Both the position numbers and the translations under genes were made by a program. Shown piece after piece: positions 26,773 to 36,181 of a stretch of DNA of 61,798 bases (within the stretch, counting starts at the first letter, position 1; each line of letters starts with the position of its first letter). The notes beneath the pieces were generated by a model that was given only the letters and a program-made list of their open reading frames with translations, had not been told where the DNA came from and ran no database searches. This stretch comes from Paracoccaceae bacterium (GTDB lineage: Bacteria; Pseudomonadota; Alphaproteobacteria; Rhodobacterales; Rhodobacteraceae), in the NCBI GenBank assembly GCA_947504705.1, contig CANNIA010000019.1:1-61798 (forward strand), given 5' to 3'.

Positions 26773-28023
26773 TCATTCCCGTCGGCGACGGCGATGGGCG
26801 GGGGGAAGCTTCAGCATCTCGCGATACTTGGCCACAGTGCGTCGCGCAATCGGGGTGCCCCCATCCGCCAGATGCGCCGCCAGCGCTTCGTCCGATAAGG
26901 GCGCTTGGCGGTCTTCGGCCGCGATCAGCCGCGACAGCCGGTCACGCAACGCCGCCGCCGAAAGACCACCTTCGCGCGCTGCTTGGGTGAACAGCGCCCG
27001 CAACCACCAGGTCCCGCGCGGCGTGTCCACAGATGCCCCGGCGATGACCCGGCTGACCGTGCTTTCATGCAAGCCCAACGCCTCGGCTACTTCGGCCATC
27101 GTCATCGGCTGCAATACCGCCGCCCCTGCCTCCAGTGCCGCGGACTGGCGGGTCAGAACCTCTTGCGCGACGGCAAGCAGGGTCGTGTTGCGGCCTTCGA
27201 TCATCTTGACCATGGCCTTGGCCTCGGCATGGCCCCTGCCCCGCCCCGCCGCGACCGAGACCGAGACCGCCGGCAAGGCCGAGCGGTTCAGCGCGATGGT
27301 CCAGCCACTCGCCCCCTTTTCGGCAATCAGGTCCGGCTCGCGGACCGGGGCGGCCAAAACTTCAAACTGTGTGCCAGGTTTCGGGTCATAGCTTCGCAAC
27401 CGTCCGATCGCGTCGCGGACCTGAGTTGTCGTGGCACTCATGTCGCGTGCAAGTCGGTCAATCTCGCCCCTGGCCAGAAGCTCAAGCCGCTCCAAGAGAC
27501 CCGCCATGACCCAGCAAAGTTCCTCGGCCTCGTGGGCTTGCAGGCGCAGGCACTCTGCCAGATTGCGGGCAAAAAGCCCCGAGGGTTCGGCGCGCTCCTG
27601 CAGGCGGTGCAAAACGGCTTCGGTTTCGGCAAGGCTCGCTCCGGCGTCGATTGCAATGGCGGCAAGCGGCCGACCCAGCCAACCCGTGGGTTCCAGCGCA
27701 GCAACCAAGGCTTCGGCAATCCGGGCCTCCTGCGGGTCAAGGTCCATCGCGGCGACCATGTCCAGCACATGCGCCACCAGGCTTTGCGCGGCGGCAGCCA
27801 GTTCGGGCTGGTCACCTTCGCTGGCAAAGGCCGCCTTCCAGCGCGGCAGCCAGTCCTGCACGGGGGCGCGCGTCAGCACCAGTTGCGGGTTCTCGGCGGC
27901 AAGGTCTTCCAACTGCTTGGTCAGACTTGCCGCATCGGCGCGCAGAATGCCGATCGAGGTGACAAGCCCCGTCGTCAGCGCCATGCGCTGCGTCTGCTGT
28001 ACCGTGACCCGGTTTCGCGCCAT
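26773..28023 (-). CDS. rpoN: RNA polymerase sigma-54 factor
   Basis: A 416-residue sigma-54. Region I is short and glutamine-containing (QQTQRMALTTGLVTSIGILR). The core-binding region follows. Region III has the HTH (MTMAEVAEALGLHESTVSRV) and the RpoN box ARRTVAKYRE at residues 393-402, which reads the -24 element. Slightly shorter than E. coli RpoN (477). Rhodobacter species carry several rpoN copies for nitrogen fixation and flagella; no such genes are near, so which type this is cannot be told. Confidence 0.92.
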   Translation of the reverse strand: MARNRVTVQQTQRMALTTGLVTSIGILRADAASLTKQLEDLAAENPQLVLTRAPVQDWLPRWKAAFASEGDQPELAAAAQSLVAHVLDMVAAMDLDPQEARIAEALVAALEPTGWLGRPLAAIAIDAGASLAETEAVLHRLQERAEPSGLFARNLAECLRLQAHEAEELCWVMAGLLERLELLARGEIDRLARDMSATTTQVRDAIGRLRSYDPKPGTQFEVLAAPVREPDLIAEKGASGWTIALNRSALPAVSVSVAAGRGRGHAEAKAMVKMIEGRNTTLLAVAQEVLTRQSAALEAGAAVLQPMTMAEVAEALGLHESTVSRVIAGASVDTPRGTWWLRALFTQAAREGGLSAAALRDRLSRLIAAEDRQAPLSDEALAAHLADGGTPIARRTVAKYREMLKLPPAHRRRRRE

Positions 28024-28181
28024 TCGGCCCCGCTCTTTCGGCCCAACCCTTTCGGCTTGCCCTTAGGATGGTTTCCACGAAGCGACAGGTTGCGCAAGTC
28101 TTGTGCAGCACATCTGGGACGGGCACGGGGCGTGGGAGCAAACCAATTTCTTTGAAAACTTCCGGTGCCACGCCTGATGGA

Positions 28182-29849
28182 TCAGCCGAAGACGCCCTCG
28201 CAATACCACCGGTCCGTCACCGCCCCACCCTGACCGTAGAAGAGCCACAGCCGCATCCCCCCTTCCACCTCAACCCGCCAATAATCCCGCGTGCCGCCGC
28301 GCCAGTCGGGGTCCTCGAACCACCATTCCGGCTGCAACCGTTCCGGCCCCGCTGCCATCCGCAAGGCAAACTCGCGCCGACGCCAGCGGAACCGGGCTGG
28401 GATATCGGGGCTTTCCGGCGCCTCGACCGGCTCGGGGCGAAACATCACCAGCGGGCGGGGCCCGGGGGGCGAGGGCCATGGGCCGTCATGCGGCTCACTC
28501 CAGGCCGCCATCAGGACCTGGGCCGCCTTGGCCGGCACATGGCTTTCCGCTGGATGCAGCCTGAGAACCGCCTCACTCCTCAGCCTTGCCCCCAGCCGCC
28601 CGATCAGATCGTCCATCCCCTGCGACGAGACCGCTTTCGCCCCCCCCATCGCTTTCGCCGTCACCTCGATCTGCCCGCGATGCTGCAGGGCGCTGACCGC
28701 TTCGGTGGCCAAAGCCTCCAGCCGCAGACAGTCGATGCCAAAGCCCGCGTCGATCTGATCGAGCTTCAGATGCAAAAGCGGGCGGATGCGGTCGGGGCTA
28801 TCGGCAGCCCGCGCAAGGCCCACCTCGACCGCAGCCACCCCGCCATCGGCGCGGAAGGCCTGGAACTGCACCCGCCGCACCCCCCGGCCTTTGGCGCGCA
28901 GCTTGTCGCAGAACGCGGGTAACAACCGGTCCAGCGCCGCCTCGACATCCGAGCGCAACCCGATCGGGTCGGGCAAAGTCAGCCGTACCGCAAAATGCAT
29001 CGGCGGGCGGGCGGGGCTGACGGGTTCAGGCTCCAGCCCCAGTGCCTGATCCAGCCGCTTCAGCGCATCCGCCCCGAACCGCCGAGCAAGGGCCGCGCGC
29101 GGCAGCCCCATGATCTCGCCCACCCGGCGCAGGCCCAGCCGCATCAGCCGGTCTACCACATCCGGCGGCAGACGCAGAGCCGCCAGCGGCAGCTCTGACA
29201 GCGCCTCATAAAGCCGCCCCGGCGGGGCGATCACCGCGGCCTCGGCCCCCCGCGCAGGCACCGGGCGGGGCGTAGCCCCCCCGCGCTCCCAACCCCGGCG
29301 CTTGGCCGCCCGCGACCGCGTCGCCCGCGCCTCTTGATCAATCGCATCGCCGGACCTGACCGGCATCACCCCCGCCCGCGCATAGCGCGCCAGCGCCCAG
29401 GCCGCCCCCGGCGTATCGGCAATCGCCGCGCGCAAGCTCAGGCCCAACCCTTCACAATCCTCGGCCACCCGGGCCAGCACACCCTCTTCCCCGCCGTGAA
29501 GATGCGCCGATCCGGTCAGGTCGATCATCAGCCCGGCAGGCGGTTCCTCGGCCACCCAGGGCGAAAACCGCCCCGCCCAACGCCGCAAGCTTTGCAAGAA
29601 CTGCGCCTCGCCCGGCGGATCGGCAGCAACCGTCAGCAGCCCCGGACAGATCGCAGTCGCATCGCGCAGGGGCTGGCCCAGCGCCAGACCCGCCGCCTCG
29701 GCCTCGAGCGACAGCGACACCAGCACCTGCGCGCCATTGCGATCCCCCACCACCGCCAGCGGCGTGGGCAAAGCATCTCCGCGCCGCCGCTGCACGCGTT
29801 CAGCCGCCAGCCGTGGAAACCAAAGCGAAAGGATGCGCTTTCCGGCCAT
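28182..29849 (-). CDS. imuB: Y-family polymerase-like ImuB
   Basis: A 555-residue protein of the ImuB group. The Y-family fold is kept (RILSLWFPRLAAERV, SLEAEAAGLALGQPLRDA, GLMIDLTGSAHLHGGEE). The catalytic carboxylates of active DinB are changed, as in ImuB, which acts as a sliding-clamp adaptor for DnaE2 in SOS mutagenesis. A C-terminal extension beyond residue 330 is typical. An SOS box (29855-29869) lies 5 bp ahead of its ATG. The usual partners imuA (upstream) and dnaE2 (downstream) are absent from this locus. Confidence 0.87.
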   Translation of the reverse strand: MAGKRILSLWFPRLAAERVQRRRGDALPTPLAVVGDRNGAQVLVSLSLEAEAAGLALGQPLRDATAICPGLLTVAADPPGEAQFLQSLRRWAGRFSPWVAEEPPAGLMIDLTGSAHLHGGEEGVLARVAEDCEGLGLSLRAAIADTPGAAWALARYARAGVMPVRSGDAIDQEARATRSRAAKRRGWERGGATPRPVPARGAEAAVIAPPGRLYEALSELPLAALRLPPDVVDRLMRLGLRRVGEIMGLPRAALARRFGADALKRLDQALGLEPEPVSPARPPMHFAVRLTLPDPIGLRSDVEAALDRLLPAFCDKLRAKGRGVRRVQFQAFRADGGVAAVEVGLARAADSPDRIRPLLHLKLDQIDAGFGIDCLRLEALATEAVSALQHRGQIEVTAKAMGGAKAVSSQGMDDLIGRLGARLRSEAVLRLHPAESHVPAKAAQVLMAAWSEPHDGPWPSPPGPRPLVMFRPEPVEAPESPDIPARFRWRRREFALRMAAGPERLQPEWWFEDPDWRGGTRDYWRVEVEGGMRLWLFYGQGGAVTDRWYCEGVFG

Positions 29850-29854
29850 CGCAC

Positions 29855-29869
29855 GTTCTCCTTATGTTC
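29855..29869. promoter_or_regulatory. LexA (SOS) box overlapping the imuB ribosome-binding site
   Basis: GTTC-TCCTTAT-GTTC on the plus strand, i.e. GAAC-ATAAGGA-GAAC on the coding strand. The spacer contains AAGGA of the RBS and the box ends 5 bp from the ATG. Same motif as in front of recA. Confidence 0.85.
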
Positions 29870-30008
29870 ACGTCATGCCACCCCAACAAACGCCTGTCGA
29901 GTCCCTCATCACGGCCGATGACAACTGCGTGAACGCCGAAGTCCCGGGCTACCGCGACGGAATGCCGCGCCTATAGTGGCGCGATAAACCAACAAGGGAG
30001 CCTGACCG

Positions 30009-30458
30009 ATGAAATTCATCAAAGCCGCAATGCTGGGTGCCGTCCTCGCCGCCGGAGCCGTCTATGCCGAAGACAAAGTGATGCCGACCGATCCCGCCGC
30101 AATTGCCCGCCAGGCGCTGATGGATTCAAACGGCGCAGCCATCGGCGTTCTTGCCGACATGGCTGGCGGCAAGACCGCCTATGACGCCGCCGCCGCCGAA
30201 GCCGCCAAGGCCGCGCTGGTCGCAAACATGGGCAACATCGAAGCCACCTTCATGGACCAGGGTGCCGCCGACCCCGCCTCGGCCGCACGGCCTGAAATCT
30301 GGGCCAACTGGGATACCTTCCTTGCCAAGGCAACGGCCGGAATCGACGCAGCAGGTGCCCTTGACGTCAGCTCTGCTGAATCCATCGGTGCCGGGATGGA
30401 AGCCCTTGGTGGGTCCTGCAAGGGCTGCCACTCGGACTTCAAAATGAAAAAAGAATAA
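30009..30458 (+). CDS. Cytochrome c (c'/c-556 family)
   Basis: A 149-residue periplasmic cytochrome with signal peptide MKFIKAAMLGAVLAAGAVYA. A four-helix-bundle pattern ends in the heme site CKGCH at residues 137-141, close to the C-terminus as in cytochromes c' and c-556. The upstream axial ligand may be the Met in KVMPTDP. Such proteins carry electrons or bind NO. AAGGGAG precedes the ATG. A strong terminator follows (30486-30526). Confidence 0.88.
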   Translation: MKFIKAAMLGAVLAAGAVYAEDKVMPTDPAAIARQALMDSNGAAIGVLADMAGGKTAYDAAAAEAAKAALVANMGNIEATFMDQGAADPASAARPEIWANWDTFLAKATAGIDAAGALDVSSAESIGAGMEALGGSCKGCHSDFKMKKE

Positions 30459-30485
30459 GTTACCCAGTGACTTGGTGACGAGTAT

Positions 30486-30526
30486 CAGCACTCCCGCGCC
30501 CAAGTCGCGGGGGTGCTGTTGTTTTT
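30486..30526 (+). terminator. Terminator of the cytochrome c gene
   Basis: CAGCAC...CGCG pairs with CGCG...GTGCTG (about 13 bp, minor mismatch) around a CCCAAGT loop, followed by TTGTTTTT. It lies 28 bp after the stop codon. Confidence 0.88.
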
Positions 30527-30550
30527 GGGGCGGGCACTGGCTGGCGGGAC

Positions 30551-30575
30551 CAAAACCCGGGCCTCTTCAGGCCCG
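30551..30575 (-). terminator. Terminator of the I78 inhibitor gene
   Basis: On the minus strand CGGGCCT-GAAG-AGGCCCG, a 7-bp perfect stem, followed by GGTTTTGG, 7 nt beyond the stop codon at 30582. Confidence 0.75.
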
Positions 30576-30581
30576 CGGCCA

Positions 30582-30854
30582 TCACCCGCAACTGACCCGC
30601 TCGATCCTCTCCTGCTGGTCAAGCGAGATGTTCAGCCGGGCGGGGTTGTAATCCATCGTGACCGCCATGCCATATTGGATCACCCGCAGCACCTGACTGA
30701 AGCGCATGCCATTCAGAACGGCCCCCGGCTGACCAACCAGATCCTGCAATTCCGACGCCCGGCAATCATCGGGTTCAGGCTGCTCAGGCGGCGGCGCGAC
30801 ACAGGCACCAAGTGGCATAATCAGCGCAAGCAAGGCAAAAAGCGAAGCTTTCAT
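30582..30854 (-). CDS. I78-family peptidase inhibitor lipoprotein
   Basis: A 90-residue lipoprotein: signal MKASLFALLALIMPLGAC with lipobox LGAC, then a proline-rich spacer. The I78 core follows: DDCRASELQDLVGQP, YGMAVTMDYNPARLNISLD and a terminal VSCG giving one disulfide. This family inhibits serine proteases. ATG at 30852-30854 yields the proper signal; a longer frame would not. It is divergent from adhI with 71 bp between start codons. Confidence 0.85.
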   Translation of the reverse strand: MKASLFALLALIMPLGACVAPPPEQPEPDDCRASELQDLVGQPGAVLNGMRFSQVLRVIQYGMAVTMDYNPARLNISLDQQERIERVSCG

Positions 30855-30925
30855 GGTCGCATCCCGAGTTGCTTTCTGCTGCAGTTTGGCACAGCTTGCG
30901 GCAAACCATAAGGGAGGATTACCAG

Positions 30926-32058
<1,133 letters not shown>

Positions 32059-32062
<4 letters not shown>

Positions 32063-32448
32063 TCCTTCGCACAAGCTTTGCCCTCATCGCCCTCGCCTAC
32101 CCGGCGAGGGCTGAGACTGCGCTGCTGTCGATGGAATTTCCCGGCGAGACCTTCAGCCTTTCCCCTGACAGTGAAATAGAGGCCGAGACGGTGCTGGACA
32201 TGAACGGCCAAGGCGCCATCGCGATCAAGCTCGGTCCATCGGAGACCGAGGCCTTCGGCCCCTTCACCTCGCGACATGTCGGCGAAGAAGCCGTGATCCG
32301 GATCTGCGACGTGGAAGTTTCGCGCCCGCTCATGCAAACGCCTCTTCCCGGCGGCAGCTTGATGATCGTCGGCGACGTCGCCACGAATATGGAGCATTGG
32401 CTCGGCATCCTGAACGCACGATCCTGCGACCCCGCTCTGAACAGTTAA
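32059..32448 (+). CDS. Small exported SecD-P1-like protein (1 of 3)
   Basis: A 129-residue protein. The only start giving a signal peptide (ILRTSFALIALAYPARA) is TTG at 32059, which overlaps the adhI stop (TTGA); translation is probably coupled. The core AFGPFTSRHVGEEAVIRICD, then a PLPGGSLMIVGD strand, resembles the P1 head fold of SecD (substrate rod, then I..G...I.G). The two genes that follow share this pattern. Role unknown; a periplasmic protein. Confidence 0.6.
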
Positions 32449-32455
32449 CCTCATC

Positions 32456-32869
32456 TTGTCTTTCAGCCTCGCCCTTATTGCCCTAACCGCAAGCGCCTGC
32501 CTTCTTGCCTCTCCAACTCTGGCCCAAGCCGTCCCCGATCCATTCCCCCTGGGCGAGATCGAATATGGCCTGACCATCATCCCCTTTACCGCCAGCGACA
32601 TCATTTCGGTCGAACGGTCTGAAATCTCTGGCTTCCCCGCCCTGCAGATCGACCTTGACCCCCGGCTTGATCCCCTGATCGCTAAGGCAACCCGCCAGCG
32701 GACAAGCTGGTCGATCAAGTTCAACCTCTGCGGCCGCCGGATGATCGACGCCCGCATTCAGGAACCCCTGATCGCCGCCTCCTTCCTAGTTACCATTCCC
32801 GACCCGGCCCAGGCTGACGCCGTCGCAGAAACCTTCCGCCACCCCCCCTGCGCACCGACCATGTCCTGA
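32456..32869 (+). CDS. Small exported SecD-P1-like protein (2 of 3)
   Basis: A 137-residue protein with signal peptide LALIALTASACLLASPTLAQA. No ATG is available: an in-frame TGA lies just upstream, so TTG at 32456 is the likely start, without a clear SD. The core (DIISVERSEISGFPALQIDL ... SIKFNLCGRRMIDARIQEPL ... FLVTIPDPAQADAV) repeats the layout of its neighbours. It follows the previous gene by 7 nt. Confidence 0.6.
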   Translation: MSFSLALIALTASACLLASPTLAQAVPDPFPLGEIEYGLTIIPFTASDIISVERSEISGFPALQIDLDPRLDPLIAKATRQRTSWSIKFNLCGRRMIDARIQEPLIAASFLVTIPDPAQADAVAETFRHPPCAPTMS

Positions 32870-32935
32870 TCGCCAAAACGCAACAGCCTTGCCGCAGCCC
32901 CATTCCGCGCTATCCTACACCCTTGGCCGCCCGGG

Positions 32936-33340
32936 ATGCCCATGCTCACCAGCTTCCGCCTTGCCGTGCTCCCCGTCGCCCTCGCGGCCAGCCCCGCCTT
33001 GGCCGAGCCACCCCGGATCAGCCTGATCTTCGGCGCCGATCACATCACCGCCCAGCCCGAAGACATCCTCTCGGTCGACCGCATCGACCAGGCCGGTCGC
33101 GGGGCCGCTTTGGTGATCCGGCTTCACACCAGCTTCAACGCCCAGATGCGCGAACTGACCAAGGCCCATGTCGGCCAGACCGGCCAGCTCCTGATCTGCG
33201 GCCTTGTCGCCATAGAACCCTTCCTGAACGAACCGATCTACGAGGCGGTCTTCACCATCTCCGACACCGACCCCGCCCACATCGACCGACTGGAAACCCT
33301 TCTGACCGGGCCGCACTGCGACGAGGTCCCGGAAAGCTGA
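32936..33340 (+). CDS. Small exported SecD-P1-like protein (3 of 3)
   Basis: A 134-residue protein, signal MLTSFRLAVLPVALAASPALAE. The core reads DILSVDRIDQAGRGAALVIR, ELTKAHVGQTGQLLICGLVA, EPFLNEPIYEAVFTISD. This is the closest of the three to the SecDF P1 head (G..L.ICG..V..P....PI......I), but without any membrane segments. ATG at 32936 or 32942. Three related genes in a row behind adhI suggest local duplication. Confidence 0.65.
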   Translation: MPMLTSFRLAVLPVALAASPALAEPPRISLIFGADHITAQPEDILSVDRIDQAGRGAALVIRLHTSFNAQMRELTKAHVGQTGQLLICGLVAIEPFLNEPIYEAVFTISDTDPAHIDRLETLLTGPHCDEVPES

Positions 33341-33390
33341 CGCTGGACGCCCCCCGCCCAACCTGCGACAGTCAGGGCATGGAGGCCAAC

Positions 33391-34158
33391 ATGCCAGACA
33401 CCCGCGCCCCCCGGCTTGCCGTTCTCATCGACGCCGACAACATCCCCGCCCGCCATATCGAGGCGATCCTGGATGAAATCGCGGGGTTAGGAGAACCCTC
33501 GGTTCGCCGCGTCTATGGCGACTGGTCCTCCAGTGCGCTTGGCCAATGGAAGGAAAAGGCCCGCAGCCTTGGCCTTGTCATGCACCAGCAATCGGCCAAC
33601 ACCAAGGGCAAGAACGCCAGCGACATCGGCCTTGTCATCGACGCGATGGACATCCTGCATGCCGGCAAGGTCGACGGCTTCGCCCTCGTCTCCTCCGACA
33701 GCGATTTCACAAGGCTCGCCTCCCGCATCCGCGAGGACGGGCTGCAAGTCATCGGCGTGGGCGAGGAAAAGACCCCCGAGAGCCTCCGCAAGGTCTGCAA
33801 CCGCTTTATCTTCATCGAGAATATCACCACCTCGGCCGAACCCCCGTCCCGGGCCGAAACCGGCACCGCACCGCAAACCGCCAAGGCCAGCGCCGCAAAG
33901 GCCGAACCAGCGCCAGCCACCAGCAAACGCCCCGCTGCCGAGGCCATTCCGCTTGTCATCGAGGCGATGAAGAAGATCGACGCGGATCAGGACTGGTATT
34001 CGCTGGGCCAGTTGGGCCAGTTCCTGACCCAGCTTTTCCCCGATTTCGACAGCCGCAGCTATGGCAAACCCAAACTCTCGGACCTTCTGCGCACGATCCC
34101 CCGCTTCGAGGTGAAACAGGGCACCGGCAACCACCTGATGGTCCGCGACAAGGCCTGA
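33391..34158 (+). CDS. NYN nuclease domain protein with C-terminal LOTUS (OST-HTH) domain
   Basis: A 255-residue protein. Residues 8-145 are a NYN/LabA-like PIN-fold domain with acidic residues at VLIDADN, DIGLVIDAMD and ALVSSDSDF, which bind the metal of RNA-cleaving enzymes. A low-complexity Ala/Pro/Thr linker (150-185) leads to a LOTUS/OST-HTH domain (AIPLVIEAMKKIDADQDWYS ... YGKPKLSDLLRTIPRFEV) that binds RNA, notably G-quadruplex RNA in studied members. The ATG at 33391 has GGAGG 5 nt ahead, placed in the codons of an alternative start at 33379. Confidence 0.87.
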   Translation: MPDTRAPRLAVLIDADNIPARHIEAILDEIAGLGEPSVRRVYGDWSSSALGQWKEKARSLGLVMHQQSANTKGKNASDIGLVIDAMDILHAGKVDGFALVSSDSDFTRLASRIREDGLQVIGVGEEKTPESLRKVCNRFIFIENITTSAEPPSRAETGTAPQTAKASAAKAEPAPATSKRPAAEAIPLVIEAMKKIDADQDWYSLGQLGQFLTQLFPDFDSRSYGKPKLSDLLRTIPRFEVKQGTGNHLMVRDKA

Positions 34159-34175
34159 ACGGTGGGGCACGAGCC

Positions 34176-35039
34176 TTAGAAGATCGTCGCCAGCCATCCG
34201 GCAAAAGCTTCCACCGCCGTCCGCCGCGCCCCCCTTGGCATGACCACGGCATAGGTGATGACCGGCAACCCCGTCATAGGCAGCACGACCAGCCGCCCCG
34301 CCTCGATATCGGCGCGGCAGATGATCTCGGTCGCCGTGCCTGCACCAAGGCCCTGACGGCAAGCCGACAGTTCAAGATGCGGGCTTCCCAGCTCCACCCG
34401 TTTCAACCGGCTGGCATCCAGCCCCATCCCAGCCACCTCGGCCAGGTCCAGATGCCTGTCAGCCCCGATCACCCAAGGCATGTCCTGCGGATGCAGGCCC
34501 GACTTCGCCAGTGCAGGTGTGCAGACCGCCACGACGGGCGACTGGCAAAGCGGCCTGATCTCCTCATCCGCCGCTTCAACCCAATCTCGCGGCAAAGCCC
34601 GGATCGCCATGTCAAACCCATCGCGGGCAAGGTCAATCTTTTCGGGGCTTGGCGACATCGCCACCTCCACCCCAGGATGCTGCGCCCAGAAATCCGGCAA
34701 GCGCGGCATGACGTAGGTCTCGGCGATATAAGTGGTCGTCGTGACCCGCACCACGCGCCGCGCCTCGGTCTGGCGCAGGCTTGCGACCCCCGCCGTCACT
34801 TTGCCAAACCCGTCGTCCAGCGCGCGGGCCAACTGCTCGCCCGCGTCGGTCAGCGCCACCGTCCGCCCCGCCCGGCGCACCAGTGCCACCCCAAGCTCGG
34901 CCTCCAGCCCCCGCACAGCCTGCGTCACCGCCGCGTGCGTGACGTTCAGCATCCGCCCCGCATCGGCAAAACTACCGCTTCGCGCGGTCGCATCAAAGGC
35001 TCGAAGCGAGGTCAGGGACGGCAGATCACGCCAGCGCAT
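34176..35039 (-). CDS. LysR-family transcriptional regulator (GcvA-like)
   Basis: A 287-residue regulator. N-terminal winged HTH: LPSLTSLRAFDATARSGSFA, NVTHAAVTQAVRGLEAELGV. The C-terminal periplasmic-binding-like effector domain (about 90-285) resembles the GcvA/AmpR subgroup (FDMAIRALPRDW, GAGTATEI). It faces away from the small gene at 35137; that shared 97-bp spacer would be its binding region. Its target is not clear. Confidence 0.9.
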   Translation of the reverse strand: MRWRDLPSLTSLRAFDATARSGSFADAGRMLNVTHAAVTQAVRGLEAELGVALVRRAGRTVALTDAGEQLARALDDGFGKVTAGVASLRQTEARRVVRVTTTTYIAETYVMPRLPDFWAQHPGVEVAMSPSPEKIDLARDGFDMAIRALPRDWVEAADEEIRPLCQSPVVAVCTPALAKSGLHPQDMPWVIGADRHLDLAEVAGMGLDASRLKRVELGSPHLELSACRQGLGAGTATEIICRADIEAGRLVVLPMTGLPVITYAVVMPRGARRTAVEAFAGWLATIF

Positions 35040-35136
35040 AACGTAAGCTCAGCTTTCGTCTGAAGGAAATTCCTGAGTCGGAATATCGCAGATTTTCTGG
35101 CATTCCCCAAGACCAATCCAACTTGGGACGAAAGCC

Positions 35137-35373
35137 ATGATCTCAGTCAACCTCGACCTTCTCCGCGCCTCTGCCAGCCGTCACACCGATGGTCGGCCAA
35201 AGGACCCCCATTCCAATCACCTGCACGACCATCTTGCCCATTTGCGCACACTACGACGCGCCCGCTGGTCAGCGCGCCTTCGCCATCTGTTTCAGGCGCT
35301 GACCTCGTCCCGAACCGCATGCGCCATTCCGTGCCCTGCGCTTCCTCTTGGATCAAATACTCAAAAACACTGA
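35137..35373 (+). CDS. Possible small basic protein
   Basis: A 78-residue frame, divergent from the LysR gene, begins MISVNLDLLRASASRHTDG. The middle part (HDHLAHLRTLRRARWSARLR) is helical and strongly basic. The last 25 residues look irregular, and the RBS is poor. Short genes of similar style occur beside regulators in Rhodobacterales, but I cannot place it in a family. It may equally be non-coding. Confidence 0.35.
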   Translation: MISVNLDLLRASASRHTDGRPKDPHSNHLHDHLAHLRTLRRARWSARLRHLFQALTSSRTACAIPCPALPLGSNTQKH

Positions 35374-35446
35374 CCTGCTGTCCGAACCGCACCGGGTCCT
35401 GCCGACAACCCCAGCGAAAAGCCCCGTCAGGGGCGATGAGCGCCCC

Positions 35447-35929
35447 CTACTCCACCTCGATCGTGGCCCAGGTCTCGAAACAGACCCCACCTGCCAGCGC
35501 CATAACCCCGATCGTCGCCCGCCCCCCAAGCCCGCGCTCGCGCCCGAAAACCTCGACGAACAGGTCCGACAGGCCCGAGGGCACCTTGTGCACATCTTCG
35601 AAATCCGGCGTGCAGACGACGAAGTTCAGGCTCCGGACGATCCCCTTCACCCGGTCCAGCGATCCCACCGCCTGCCGGATCCCGCCAAGCACGTTCAGCC
35701 CTGTGCGCCGCGCGGCAAGATAGCCCTGCTCGACCGTCACATCCTGCCCAAGGCGGCCCTTGTGGGTGATCTCAACACCCTGTTGCGCCACATGGCCCGA
35801 CAGGAACAACAGGCTCCCCATCCGGTGATAGGGTTTCATCGTGCCGTAATCGGCCCCGTAATAGCCGTCGCGGTCAAAGTCGGGGATATCAAGGCCCATC
35901 TGGATGGCCAGTTTTTCGGGTGAGGTCAT
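35447..35929 (-). CDS. RidA-family protein
   Basis: A 160-residue YjgF/YER057c/UK114 protein, a fold that deaminates reactive imines and enamines. It is one of the longer RidA subgroups. Visible motifs are LLFLSGHVAQQG, QGYLAARRTGLNVLGGIRQAVGS and a C-terminal ERGLGGRATIGVMALAGG segment. The canonical RidA arginine that anchors the substrate corresponds to GGRATIGV. GGAAAGGAGA before ATG 35927-35929 fixes the start. Confidence 0.87.
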   Translation of the reverse strand: MTSPEKLAIQMGLDIPDFDRDGYYGADYGTMKPYHRMGSLLFLSGHVAQQGVEITHKGRLGQDVTVEQGYLAARRTGLNVLGGIRQAVGSLDRVKGIVRSLNFVVCTPDFEDVHKVPSGLSDLFVEVFGRERGLGGRATIGVMALAGGVCFETWATIEVE

Positions 35930-36181
35930 GGCGGTCTCCTTTCCCTGCCATCTTGCCCGAAGCCCCCGATTCGCCGCCATGGTTAATCATGGCTGCCCTC
36001 GGCGAACGGCAAGACCGATGGAAGACATATGGAAGACAGTCGAAAGACCCCGGCCCCGGTGGATTAATCCTGCGTTCGCAATCACTTGCCGAAACCTGTG
36101 CGGCCCCGAACACCCAGCCTCTCGATTTCCGCATTCCCCATTCCGCCCCCATCGCCTAGCGTCTGGGCAAAAGGAGCCACC

